A stretch of DNA of 64,000 nt from Peptococcaceae bacterium UBA4068 (GTDB taxonomy: Bacteria; Bacillota; Dehalobacteriia; UBA4068). Under the pieces are notes generated by a model. That model saw only the letters and a program-made list of their open reading frames with translations. It ran no database searches and had not been told where the DNA came from. Below are positions 46,621-54,762 of the stretch, piece after piece. A program made the position numbers and the translations under genes. The stretch is from assembly GCA_002382665.1 (NCBI GenBank), contig DFZA01000009.1:248001-312000 (forward strand), written 5' to 3'. The number at the start of each line of letters is the position of its first letter. Position 1 is the first letter of the stretch.

Positions 46621-47823
46621 TTGCTCTTGTTTCATAGCGTTCTTAAATGCAGAGCGGCTGCGCCGGCCCCAAAACAAATAGAGCAGCAACGATATAGCAG
46701 CAGCACCGACCATTAGCGTAAACATATTGCTGTAACCATAAGTTTTAACCAATATGCCACTGATAATACCGCCCATGCCGATACCGATATCAAAAGCGCA
46801 GAGTATAGTACTGCTAGCGGCGCCGCGCTGCTCCGGTTCCGCCACCCGCAGCGCCATTGTCTGCATGGTGGGAACCAATGTACCAAATCCGATACCGTAA
46901 AGCAATGCCGCGCAAATAAATAACGATAAGCTATGACCATAAGCGATCAACAGCAGAGAGGCAGCAATTGCCCCATTACAGACAAAAATCAGTACGCTTT
47001 CACCACGCCTGTCTGCAACACGTCCACTTATCAGCCGCGCAAACGCAACGCTAATCGCCATAGCTGCAAAAAATATACCGCCGCTGCCAACTTTTGTCTC
47101 CACCGCATAAAGCGCAACAAATGCCTGTACCGCGCCGTATGTCAAAAGGGCCGCTAAAGTAATTGCCGCCGCAGGTAACGAGTCTTTGTTAAGCAAAGTT
47201 CTGATATTTGGACGCAGACTGGCACTGTTTGCGGTAATTTCAATGTTGGGGAAACGCATCTGTAAAGATAAAACAAAAGCAACCACCGCCAGCGAGCAAG
47301 AAGTATAAAATAAAGGGATAAAACCAAGATTATTCATTAAAGCAAAACCAATGGCCGGGGAAATCGCCATTGAGAGAGTATTGGTTAGCCCGAAGTATGA
47401 GAGGCCTTCACCAAGCCGCGCACGGGGGATGATATCACAAGCGGCCGTATTGACCGAGGTTGTGGTGCAGGACCAGGCAACACCGTGAAGCAGTCGCAGC
47501 AATATCACTATCGCAATTAGTTTTACCCACGGGTAGACGGCAACAATTGCGATAATCGCTGCTGCGCCGACATATAACAGCAAACGCCGGCTCTTGTGAT
47601 CAAGAAACCAACCGATGAACGGTCTGACAATCACCGAAGATACTGAAAAAATTCCCACTACAAACCCAACTACGGCTTCGTCGCCACCCAAACTTTTGAC
47701 AAAGAAAGAAAACGTCGGTACCAACATATAAAAGCCAAAAAAAAGCAGCATATTCAGCATACAAACCATTATAAACGGTTTATTCCAAATCGATTGCTTC
47801 TTTGTCTCAAATTTGTCGGACAT
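46618..47823 (-). CDS. MFS transporter (first of a tandem pair)
   Basis: A 401-residue major facilitator protein with twelve predicted helices. The loop 2-3 motif GWFLDHKSRRLLL and the loop 8-9 motif SGRVADRRGES mark the family. It is clearly paralogous to the next gene: both have NTAACDIIPR followed by a GLTN/GMTN motif in the same place. Substrate unknown. The last bases overlap the T tract of repeat R2. No regulator gene is adjacent. Confidence 0.87.
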   Translation of the reverse strand: MSDKFETKKQSIWNKPFIMVCMLNMLLFFGFYMLVPTFSFFVKSLGGDEAVVGFVVGIFSVSSVIVRPFIGWFLDHKSRRLLLYVGAAAIIAIVAVYPWVKLIAIVILLRLLHGVAWSCTTTSVNTAACDIIPRARLGEGLSYFGLTNTLSMAISPAIGFALMNNLGFIPLFYTSCSLAVVAFVLSLQMRFPNIEITANSASLRPNIRTLLNKDSLPAAAITLAALLTYGAVQAFVALYAVETKVGSGGIFFAAMAISVAFARLISGRVADRRGESVLIFVCNGAIAASLLLIAYGHSLSLFICAALLYGIGFGTLVPTMQTMALRVAEPEQRGAASSTILCAFDIGIGMGGIISGILVKTYGYSNMFTLMVGAAAISLLLYLFWGRRSRSAFKNAMKQEQ

Positions 47824-47862
47824 ATCCAGCCTCCGCGGTTATTGGCATTAAAGCTGTTTAAA

Positions 47863-49119
47863 CTATACTTGCAGATTTTGGGCATTTTTATAAGCCGATG
47901 GCGTTTTGCGCGCCCATAACATGTATGTGAATATGGAGATTATGGTGCTGATACCCATTAAAGCATACATCGTACGGTAACCAAAAGCGGTAATCAGTAT
48001 ACCGGCGATAATACCTCCCAAACCGATGGCAATATCGAACGAGCAGAGAAAGGTACTCATGGCCGCACCGCGTCTATGCACCGGCACTATCCGTACCGCC
48101 ATAGCCTGCAGGGCAGGAATACTGGTACCAAACCCCAAACCAAAACAAACTGCCGCGGAATAATATGTAATAAGGTTATGACCAAGTGCAATCAGTAATA
48201 ATGCGGCGAGATAAGCAAGGTTGGCAAAATACACCATCAGCGCTTCACCATGCCTGTCGGTCAATTTGCCGCTGAATAGTCTGGTGGATGCCGAAAAAAC
48301 TGCCATAATCGTAAAAAAAAGGCCCCCGGAACCCAGTCCGGTTGCGGTGGCATAAAGCGCTATAAACGAATTAATGCTGCCATAACTGATAATAGAGAAA
48401 AATTCTACAACCGAGGCCGGAAGCGCATCAACATTAAACAAACGATGAAATAAGTTACCGCCTCTTTCGGTAACCATATCTTTGTTAATCGGCTGGTAGT
48501 TTAGACGCCGCGCCACCAAAAAACTGACAATGGTCATGCCTGCTGAAGCAACAAAAAGGATATGAAAACCGAGCGCTTTCATGACCACCAGTCCCAAAGC
48601 CGGTGCAATCGCCATAGAGATCGAGTTGGTCATACCAAAAAATCCCATCCCTTCCGCAAAACGAGTGCGCGGTATGATATCACAAGCAGCGGTATTGGAA
48701 GCCGTGGTAGCTCCCGACCAGATAAAGCCATGCATTACCCTCAACATAATTGCAATAGCCAATACGGGAATAAAATTATAAGCGACAATAATAGAACCGA
48801 CTATCGGCAGACCGCATATTAACAGCTTACTGCGGCTTTTAGTATCAAGAATCCAACCGGCCAAAGGCCGCATCGCTAAAGCGGCAAAAGCATAAGCGCC
48901 TGCGACAAAGCCGACGATAAGTTCATTACCGCCCAGGCTTTTAATATAAAATGGGAAAGTCGGCATCAGCATATGCGACGATATATAGATCAAGAATTCC
49001 AATAAACATATATAGCAGAAAGAACGTGTCCAAAGCTGTTCTGTCAGTATAGCGGCAGAACCGGCATCTTTATTTTCATTTGGTTGATACAAGTGTTTGA
49101 CTGCAAGCGGCGAATGCAT
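47863..49119 (-). CDS. MFS transporter (second of a tandem pair)
   Basis: A 418-residue twelve-helix MFS protein, paralogous to its downstream neighbour over the whole length (for example SGATTASNTAACDIIPR against SCTTTSVNTAACDIIPR). It has a 30-residue N-terminal cytoplasmic extension that the neighbour lacks. The start at 49119 follows GAGG by 8 nt; a start six codons upstream overlaps that site. The pair arose by tandem duplication. The substrate is unknown. Confidence 0.87.
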   Translation of the reverse strand: MHSPLAVKHLYQPNENKDAGSAAILTEQLWTRSFCYICLLEFLIYISSHMLMPTFPFYIKSLGGNELIVGFVAGAYAFAALAMRPLAGWILDTKSRSKLLICGLPIVGSIIVAYNFIPVLAIAIMLRVMHGFIWSGATTASNTAACDIIPRTRFAEGMGFFGMTNSISMAIAPALGLVVMKALGFHILFVASAGMTIVSFLVARRLNYQPINKDMVTERGGNLFHRLFNVDALPASVVEFFSIISYGSINSFIALYATATGLGSGGLFFTIMAVFSASTRLFSGKLTDRHGEALMVYFANLAYLAALLLIALGHNLITYYSAAVCFGLGFGTSIPALQAMAVRIVPVHRRGAAMSTFLCSFDIAIGLGGIIAGILITAFGYRTMYALMGISTIISIFTYMLWARKTPSAYKNAQNLQV

Positions 49120-49205
49120 TAATAAGACCTCAATCAAAAGTATGATTTAACTGTATGAGTATAAAATGGCTATTACTATAAACAAAACTTGGGCAGATAA
49201 TCAGT

Positions 49206-50438
49206 TTAACGGTTGAGCATATCGGTAATAAATTGTTTGGCAGTTCTGCCGCTACGTGAATTATAGCGACGTTCCCATTTAATTGCCTCCGCACGCAGAA
49301 CATCCGGTTCAATCTGCAAACCGGCGGCAGCTGCCAGACCGTCAACAATCTGTAAATATTCTTCCTGTGTCGGCGGCGGGAAAGTAATGGTGATGCCAAA
49401 ACGTTCGGCCAATGACAGTTTTTCGGCAACAGTATCGCCGATATACATATCCTCGCTGCGCTGCAGCCGGTCAGCCCAGCTTTCGCTTATCAGATGGCGG
49501 CGGTTTGATGTGGCGTAAATAACGGTATTCACTGGAGCTGCCGTAACTCCGCCCTCTATCAATGTTTTTATTTCCCGGTAAACGTTATCGTCGGCATCGA
49601 ACGAGAAATCATCAAGAAAAATGATAAATCTTTGACGATAACCAGCTAAAACACGCATTATCTCCCCTAAGCTACTCCAATAGCGGCAATCCACGGCAAC
49701 CAGCTTTAATCCCTGTGCGGCAAAACTGTTGACAGCAGCTTTAATCAGCGAAGATTTTCCTGTGCCCTTTTCACCGTAAAGCAAGAGGTTATTAATAATG
49801 CCGCCGTTAACAAACGTATTTGTATGCTCTTTGATTAGCTGTTTTTGACGGTCATAAACAAACAATTGCTCAAAAGAAACCGTATCATTATTATCGACGC
49901 CTCGGAGTCCGTCCTGCCAAATAAAGAAATTATGACGACAGATATTTCCAAAACCGCAATGGTAATAAAAATCAGCCAGCATTCTTACTGCGGCAGAGCC
50001 ATCGCCTTTACGGAAAATACCAGCAAATTCACTGTGAAAGTTGTTATAGTAGTTATTGTTGTTAACCGATAATTGAGTAGGCGGCAATTCCGTTAACAAA
50101 TTTTGCCAGCTTTGATTGGGAGCATGCGGCACCATATCTGTCTTAGCTGCCAAAGTATTTAATTCATCAGCAACAATAGCCAATAATGTATCAGGCAACT
50201 CGGCAAACGGTACTGCTGCAGCAGCGCGGCTAAAAATATTATCATCACAAATAATGGCGTCAAGCAACCAAATATCGAAAACATTACCTGATATCTGTTT
50301 ATTTACAGCTCGCGCCAATAACATTTGACAAAAATCATTCCAATTATTTTGATCATCAATGGCTGCCTGATATACACGCATTAATTGGTCATCGGTTATG
50401 TTGCGATATATAATAAGGTTGGCAATATTATTATTCAT
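49206..50438 (-). CDS. DUF815 family AAA+ ATPase
   Basis: A 410-residue protein of the DUF815 family. The N-terminal half is helical and unannotated. The C-terminal half has Walker A YGEKGTGKSSLIKA near residue 220, Walker B FIIFLDDFSFD and a sensor region VIYATSNRRHL. An arginine-rich end (RYNSRSGRTAKQF) closes the AAA+ lid. The role is unknown; relatives resemble clamp-loader or chaperone ATPases. It is 86 bp upstream of the MFS pair, on the same strand. Confidence 0.82.
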   Translation of the reverse strand: MNNNIANLIIYRNITDDQLMRVYQAAIDDQNNWNDFCQMLLARAVNKQISGNVFDIWLLDAIICDDNIFSRAAAAVPFAELPDTLLAIVADELNTLAAKTDMVPHAPNQSWQNLLTELPPTQLSVNNNNYYNNFHSEFAGIFRKGDGSAAVRMLADFYYHCGFGNICRHNFFIWQDGLRGVDNNDTVSFEQLFVYDRQKQLIKEHTNTFVNGGIINNLLLYGEKGTGKSSLIKAAVNSFAAQGLKLVAVDCRYWSSLGEIMRVLAGYRQRFIIFLDDFSFDADDNVYREIKTLIEGGVTAAPVNTVIYATSNRRHLISESWADRLQRSEDMYIGDTVAEKLSLAERFGITITFPPPTQEEYLQIVDGLAAAAGLQIEPDVLRAEAIKWERRYNSRSGRTAKQFITDMLNR

Positions 50439-50574
50439 ATTCTATATTACTCCCAAGCATTATTGGCGAATCACTATTTTTTATATTCGTATTAGTATAA
50501 CATATTATCTTTTGTTATGACAGTCAATTGAAGGAAAAATCGCGAACAATGCAGAAAAATACTCAGGAATAATA

Positions 50575-51120
50575 ATGAAACTTGAGGATATGATAATGAA
50601 GAGCTATTCCAACATTAATGATTTGTTGGCTGATGATAGCGATCGCGTCATTTTAACTGATTCACCAAAACAGCAAAATCAACAAAGAAAACAAGCTGCC
50701 TCATATAGGCAACGAAAATCCCGAAAACGGTACCGTATCGTACCTCTTGTTTTATTTGGACTTATTTGTTGTGCGCTGTTTATTGTCATTGGTTGTTTTA
50801 TTTGGAGTATCATCGCTTACTTCACTCAAACAGATGTTGCTCTGTCAGTCGGACAACCATTGTTAATCTTTTTCATTGCCGTCCTGCTTTCCTCGGCGCT
50901 GATTACCTTAATGATTCGTGGCGGCAAAGTCTTTCCCGTATTGGCGTTAGCAGTTATTGCTTTTATTACCAACATGATCATAACCAATTATTTAGGAGTC
51001 AATATCAACATCACCAGCGCCCTGCTCAAATTACTGATTATATTGTTGGCAGCCGTTTTTGGTTTTTCATCCGGCAAAACACTTAGTATTTTGTTATATA
51101 AAAAGAAGCCAAACAGATAA
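50575..51120 (+). CDS. Small four-helix membrane protein of unknown function
   Basis: A 181-residue protein that I do not recognise. Residues 1-60 are soluble, Gln/Lys/Arg-rich and would be cytoplasmic. They are followed by four membrane helices: VLFGLICCALFIVIGCFIW, LLIFFIAVLLSSALITL, VLALAVIAFITNMIITN and LLKLLIILLAAVFGFSSG. A start at 50596 (ATG, with GAGG 8 nt upstream) is at least as likely as the ATG at 50575. It precedes cls by 84 bp. No function is inferred. Confidence 0.6.
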   Translation: MKLEDMIMKSYSNINDLLADDSDRVILTDSPKQQNQQRKQAASYRQRKSRKRYRIVPLVLFGLICCALFIVIGCFIWSIIAYFTQTDVALSVGQPLLIFFIAVLLSSALITLMIRGGKVFPVLALAVIAFITNMIITNYLGVNINITSALLKLLIILLAAVFGFSSGKTLSILLYKKKPNR

Positions 51121-51204
51121 ATTAAATATAAAAACAATCAATAGCTAGTTTGAATAACCGCACTACCGATTCGAAACATAAATAAATTATAAGGGGTATT
51201 CGGT

Positions 51205-52743
51205 ATGCGGCAAAAATGGTTAGGCAGTATCTTCCGCCATCGTTTTGTGGTAGTATTACTGCTGATTATTCAAATAGCTATTTTAGTTTATATCATAATA
51301 AGCACCAGTGCAGCTTCTTCCTGGATTAACTTGGCACTGACCATTTTCAGTTTTTTTGCGGCGCTATATATTGTCGGCAGTCCCAGAGAAAAGAATCCCT
51401 ATAAACTAACCTGGATTTTTTTAATACTGATCTTCCCTGTATTTGGCGGTCTATTATATTTGCTGTACCGAATACAATCATCCTTCCATCACTTTGGTCG
51501 GCGCTTTAAAACCATGCTGGAAGAAAGCAAATCTCTGTTAAACGATAGCGACTATGCCCTGGAGATGGCTGTAAAGGAAACACCGGAATTAGCCACTCAG
51601 ATAAATTTTTTACAGAGCTACGCCGGTTTTCCCATTTACAACCACACTGAATATGAGTATTATACCCAGGGCAAAACCATGTTCAAAAGCTTGATAGACG
51701 AGCTGTATAAAGCTGAAAAATATATATTTATGGAATACTATATAATCGAAGAAGGCGTGATGTGGAACTCCATACTCGATATTCTGCGTCAAAAAGCCGC
51801 CAGTGGCATTGAGGTACGCGTCCTCTACGATGATTTTGGCTGTTTTAAGCGTCTGCCTGCCGACTATCCGCAGCAATTAAATGCCATGGGTATAAAATGC
51901 CATGTTTTTAATCCCTTTCGTCCTTTTCTAAGCGTTGTACAAAACAACCGAGATCACCGAAAAATAACCGTTATTGACGGGAAAGTAGCCTTTACCGGCG
52001 GTATCAATTTAGCTGACGAATATATAAATCTTAAATCGTCACTGGGATATTGGAAGGATATTGGCATAATGGTTAAAGGACTGGCTGTACGCAGTTTTGT
52101 GCTGATGTTCCTGCAAATGTGGAATTTCAGCCAAAACAGTTCCGAGCAGCTAAACACTTACCTCCCGTCTAATAACGATTTTAAAGAATGTCCGGATGAC
52201 GGTTTTATTCAGCCATTTTGTGACAACCCGATTAACGAGGATAATATCGGAGAGCAAGTCTACCTTCAAATAATCAATAACGCCAAACAGTACGTATATT
52301 TGACTACGCCATATTTATTACCCGACGACAATATGTTAACCGCATTAAAATTGGCGGCGAAAAGCAATGTAGATGTTCGTATTATCACGCCAGGACACTG
52401 GGATAAATATTTAGTCCACATTGCCAACCGCGCCTATTACAGGGAATTGATCAGAGGCGGTATTAAGGTGTACGAATATAAAAAAGGTTTTGTTCACGGT
52501 AAATCAATTATTGCCGATGACAAAACAGCGGTTGTTGGCACAATTAATCTTGATTATCGCAGTTTTTATTTGCATTTCGAATGCGGCGTTCACCTTTATA
52601 ACAGCAGAGTAATACCGGAAATAAAGAAAGATATATTAGAAACGATCAGTAATTCGTATCTGGTACAAAGAGAGGATTGTATTCACAATGCATTTACGCG
52701 TCTGATTCAGGAAATAGCCCGTTTAATATCCCCTCTTATGTAA
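51205..52743 (+). CDS. cls: Cardiolipin synthase (phospholipase D type)
   Basis: Cls joins two phosphatidylglycerol molecules into cardiolipin. The 512-residue protein has two N-terminal membrane helices (residues 10-60), a conserved WIFLILIFPVFGGLLYLLY region and two HKD motifs: HRKITVIDGKVAFTGGINLA near residue 250 and HGKSIIADDKTAVVGTINLD near residue 430. GGGG lies upstream of the ATG. It is full length. Its terminator is occupied by repeat element R3. Confidence 0.94.
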   Translation: MRQKWLGSIFRHRFVVVLLLIIQIAILVYIIISTSAASSWINLALTIFSFFAALYIVGSPREKNPYKLTWIFLILIFPVFGGLLYLLYRIQSSFHHFGRRFKTMLEESKSLLNDSDYALEMAVKETPELATQINFLQSYAGFPIYNHTEYEYYTQGKTMFKSLIDELYKAEKYIFMEYYIIEEGVMWNSILDILRQKAASGIEVRVLYDDFGCFKRLPADYPQQLNAMGIKCHVFNPFRPFLSVVQNNRDHRKITVIDGKVAFTGGINLADEYINLKSSLGYWKDIGIMVKGLAVRSFVLMFLQMWNFSQNSSEQLNTYLPSNNDFKECPDDGFIQPFCDNPINEDNIGEQVYLQIINNAKQYVYLTTPYLLPDDNMLTALKLAAKSNVDVRIITPGHWDKYLVHIANRAYYRELIRGGIKVYEYKKGFVHGKSIIADDKTAVVGTINLDYRSFYLHFECGVHLYNSRVIPEIKKDILETISNSYLVQREDCIHNAFTRLIQEIARLISPLM

Positions 52744-52837
52744 TAAAAAAACAAGCCGCTAAAAGCGGCTTGTGAAACTGTCAAAAAGTATCAGCGAGCT
52801 GAGAAACAAGCGAGACCAGGCGTCGTCGAAACCGGCG

Positions 52838-52889
52838 ACCTAGCTGACTTTTACCTTGCGGAAAAACAGCAGCTAATGTCTTCGCATCG
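52838..52889 (+). repeat. Shortened nested module inside R3
   Basis: Begins ACCTAGCTGACTTTTACC and ends GCATCG. It is 52 bp, a deleted copy of the 73-bp module, placed in the same CG-TAT hairpin position as the module in R2. Confidence 0.6.
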
Positions 52890-52931
52890 TGTAAAAGATA
52901 CGCCGAGGAGACGGTGATGATCTGAACGACG

Positions 52932-53004
52932 ACCTAGCTGGCTTTTAACTTGCGGTAAAACCGCAGCTAATGCACTAGCTGCGCTGCTTCGCTGCTTCGC
53001 GTCG
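52932..53004 (+). repeat. Full 73-bp nested module inside R3
   Basis: Begins ACCTAGCTGGCTTTTAAC and ends GCTTCGCGTCG. It is the same length as the R2 module. In R1 the corresponding site reads ACGACG-TATCGCG without insertion, so the module sits between CGACG and TATCGCG. Confidence 0.75.
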
Positions 53005-53037
53005 TATCGCGAAGTGTATCGGCACGCTGACAAGCCG

Positions 53038-53556
53038 CTAAAAGCGGCTTGTTTTTTTAGCTGCCTTACGACAGGCATACTGCAAACCAAACACAGTTAT
53101 CAGCAATGCCGCTGCAATACCCCAGATACCCAAACCAATACCGTTGGCATTCCCCTGTGCTGTTGTAATCATACCATAGCCGATATAGTAAAACATACCT
53201 ACGCAGATTAGTTTGACCAAAGACAGTCCGGCAAATATAACCGCCAAGACAGGGACGGCATTCTCTTTGGTAATCGTCACGTTGAGATTAACCATTTTGG
53301 GGAAAAAACGCACTAACGATATAACTATGTAAACTAAAATCATTATGCCGGCAAAAAATAAGATACTGTTTTTATTGCTCCAACTATCCGGCATACCGTT
53401 CGCGCCAAAATGGCTGGGAATCACATCAGGTAATGCGGCATATTTACTAAAAATTAATACTAAAGTAAGAATTAATCCAACAGCAGCCAATACTTCGCAG
53501 ATAATTTCCATTTTGCTGCGAGGGATTTGCGGTAATTCGAAATCAATTTTGAGCAT
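53038..53556 (-). CDS. DUF1648 domain membrane protein
   Basis: A 172-residue membrane protein with a DUF1648 domain at the N-terminus (ALPDVIPSHFGANGMPDSW near residue 42 is diagnostic) and four predicted helices. DUF1648 proteins are related to the immunity protein SdpI but this one lacks its C-terminal half. The last residues (KKTSRF) are encoded by the terminator hairpin of repeat R3, so the end of the protein may have been altered by that insertion. GAGG lies 8 nt before the ATG. The gene follows map by 20 bp. Confidence 0.75.
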   Translation of the reverse strand: MLKIDFELPQIPRSKMEIICEVLAAVGLILTLVLIFSKYAALPDVIPSHFGANGMPDSWSNKNSILFFAGIMILVYIVISLVRFFPKMVNLNVTITKENAVPVLAVIFAGLSLVKLICVGMFYYIGYGMITTAQGNANGIGLGIWGIAAALLITVFGLQYACRKAAKKTSRF

Positions 53557-53576
53557 ACCAACAACCTCTTTCTTTA

Positions 53577-54323
53577 TTATTCAATAGTCAGAATGATCGG
53601 CTCTCCATCAGTTACTACAACAGTATGCTCAAATTGTGCAACTCTGTTATTGTGAGGTGTTTTAAGCGTCCAGCCGTCATTTTCCTCTAACACATAATCG
53701 TCCCCTTCGGAAACAAACGGCTCTATCGCCAATACCATACCTGATTTGAGCAAGCGTTTATCCCGCTTTTCATGATAATTGTATATACTCTCAGGATCAT
53801 CGTGAAGCGAATGACCAACGCCGTGTCCGCATAAATTGCGGATAGTTTTATAACCTTGCTTATGAGCTTCTTTTTCAACAATTAAACCCAGTTCATTTAA
53901 GGGGAAACCATCACGGGCTGCCGCGATAGCTTTATCAAGAGCCGTCAGGCAACATGCAAATAATTTCTCGGTATTGTGCTTAACAGGCGGCACGGCGAAA
54001 GTTGACGCGGTATCGCTAAAGAAACCATCTTTAACCGCTGAGACATCAATATTTACTGTATCTCCGGCCTGAATAACCCTTTCGGATGGAATACCATGAG
54101 CTACCACCTCATTTACGCTGATGCAGGTATGGCCGGGAAAATCGTAGCAGAAAATCGGCGCCGATTTTGCGCCGTAACTCTCCATTATCTGGCGTCCATA
54201 TTCATCCAATTCTTTTGTAGTAATGCCAGGTTTTACTGCTTCGCCCATTTTACGCAGCGTAATTGCCGCGATCCGGCCAATTTCTCTCATTGCGTCCATT
54301 TCTGCAGCAGTAGTAATTATCAT
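53577..54323 (-). CDS. map: Methionine aminopeptidase, type I
   Basis: Map removes the initiator methionine from new proteins. The 248-residue single-domain enzyme has all metal-ligand settings: NIDVSAVKDGFFSDTASTF (two Asp), GHGVGHSLHDDP (His), AIEPFVSEG (Glu) and AQFEHTVVVT (Glu). AGGAGG lies 7 nt before the ATG. It is not next to secY or infA here, so it is likely a second or displaced copy. Confidence 0.95.
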   Translation of the reverse strand: MIITTAAEMDAMREIGRIAAITLRKMGEAVKPGITTKELDEYGRQIMESYGAKSAPIFCYDFPGHTCISVNEVVAHGIPSERVIQAGDTVNIDVSAVKDGFFSDTASTFAVPPVKHNTEKLFACCLTALDKAIAAARDGFPLNELGLIVEKEAHKQGYKTIRNLCGHGVGHSLHDDPESIYNYHEKRDKRLLKSGMVLAIEPFVSEGDDYVLEENDGWTLKTPHNNRVAQFEHTVVVTDGEPIILTIE

Positions 54324-54406
54324 TAATAGCCTCCTGAATGATTTATTTTAACATATAATATCACATTTCTACATTTGATGCAAAAATCCGCATCAGATAT
54401 ATAAGA

Positions 54407-54603
54407 GAACGGTCATTTACGACCGTTCGAGCCTGTAGACAAAGTATAAGGCTCCTAGACTGAGATAAAAGGCCAAGTCCTAGGCGGCAGCCAAGGCCAG
54501 GCCGGGAGCGTATACGGTAATACGTGACCAGCCTGGACTTTAGGCTGCCAACAACGGAATTGGCCTTTTATCTACGGTCTGGAACGGTCATTTATGACCG
54601 TTC
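54407..54603. repeat. Element 4: duplicated terminator hairpin flanking a cruciform-like core
   Basis: A 22-bp palindrome (GAACGGTCAT..GACCGTTC) occurs twice with one mismatch, at 54407-54428 and 54582-54603. The 153 bp between them fold back on themselves: AGATAAAAGGCCAA with TTGGCCTTTTATCT, then GGCAGCC with GGCTGCC, CCAGGC with GCCTGG, and a central CGTAT-ATACG hairpin. On minus, the copy nearest the Arc-type gene lacks a T run, and the distal copy has one. The architecture is that of R1-R3, but the core sequence is different. Confidence 0.7.
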
Positions 54604-54759
54604 CTTATGCTTCGGCAGTCTACCTGACTTTTTTAAAGCTTCCCGTAATAAATACTCAATATGCCCATTAACACTGCGCAGCTCATCAGCGGCCCAACCT
54701 TCGAGAGCTTTATAAATATCGCCGTCTATACGCAGCGGAAAGCTCTTACGTTCGCTCAT
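54592..54759 (-). CDS. Arc-family ribbon-helix-helix protein
   Basis: A 55-residue protein: [20 protein letters not shown], then [20 protein letters not shown] and a basic tail. This is a ribbon-helix-helix DNA-binding fold: the FPLRI strand, two helices and the [12 protein letters not shown] helix. It starts 3 bp after the SPFH gene stop and is probably translated by coupling, since its own ribosome-binding site is poor. Such Arc-like genes often accompany SPFH-domain genes, possibly as autoregulators. The stop lies in a hairpin of element 4. Confidence 0.8.
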   Translation of the reverse strand: MSERKSFPLRIDGDIYKALEGWAADELRSVNGHIEYLLREALKKSGRLPKHKERS

Positions 54760-54762
54760 CGT

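Larger units (their letters stand above)
52751..53058 (+). repeat. Terminator-embedded repeat element R3 (exact 23-bp hairpin duplication)
   Basis: The cls terminator hairpin (ACAAGCCGCT-AAA-AGCGGCTTGT) occurs twice as an exact 23-bp direct repeat, at 52751-52773 and 53030-53052. Only the second copy is followed by the T tract. The 256-bp core between them shares GAGAAACAAGCGAGACCAGG and GAGGAGACGGTGATG with R1, and has AAGTGTATCGGCACGCTG where R1 has AAGTTTATCGACACGCTG. It holds two nested modules, one shortened. It lies in the convergent gap between cls and the DUF1648 gene, whose last codons fall inside the second hairpin. Confidence 0.88.
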
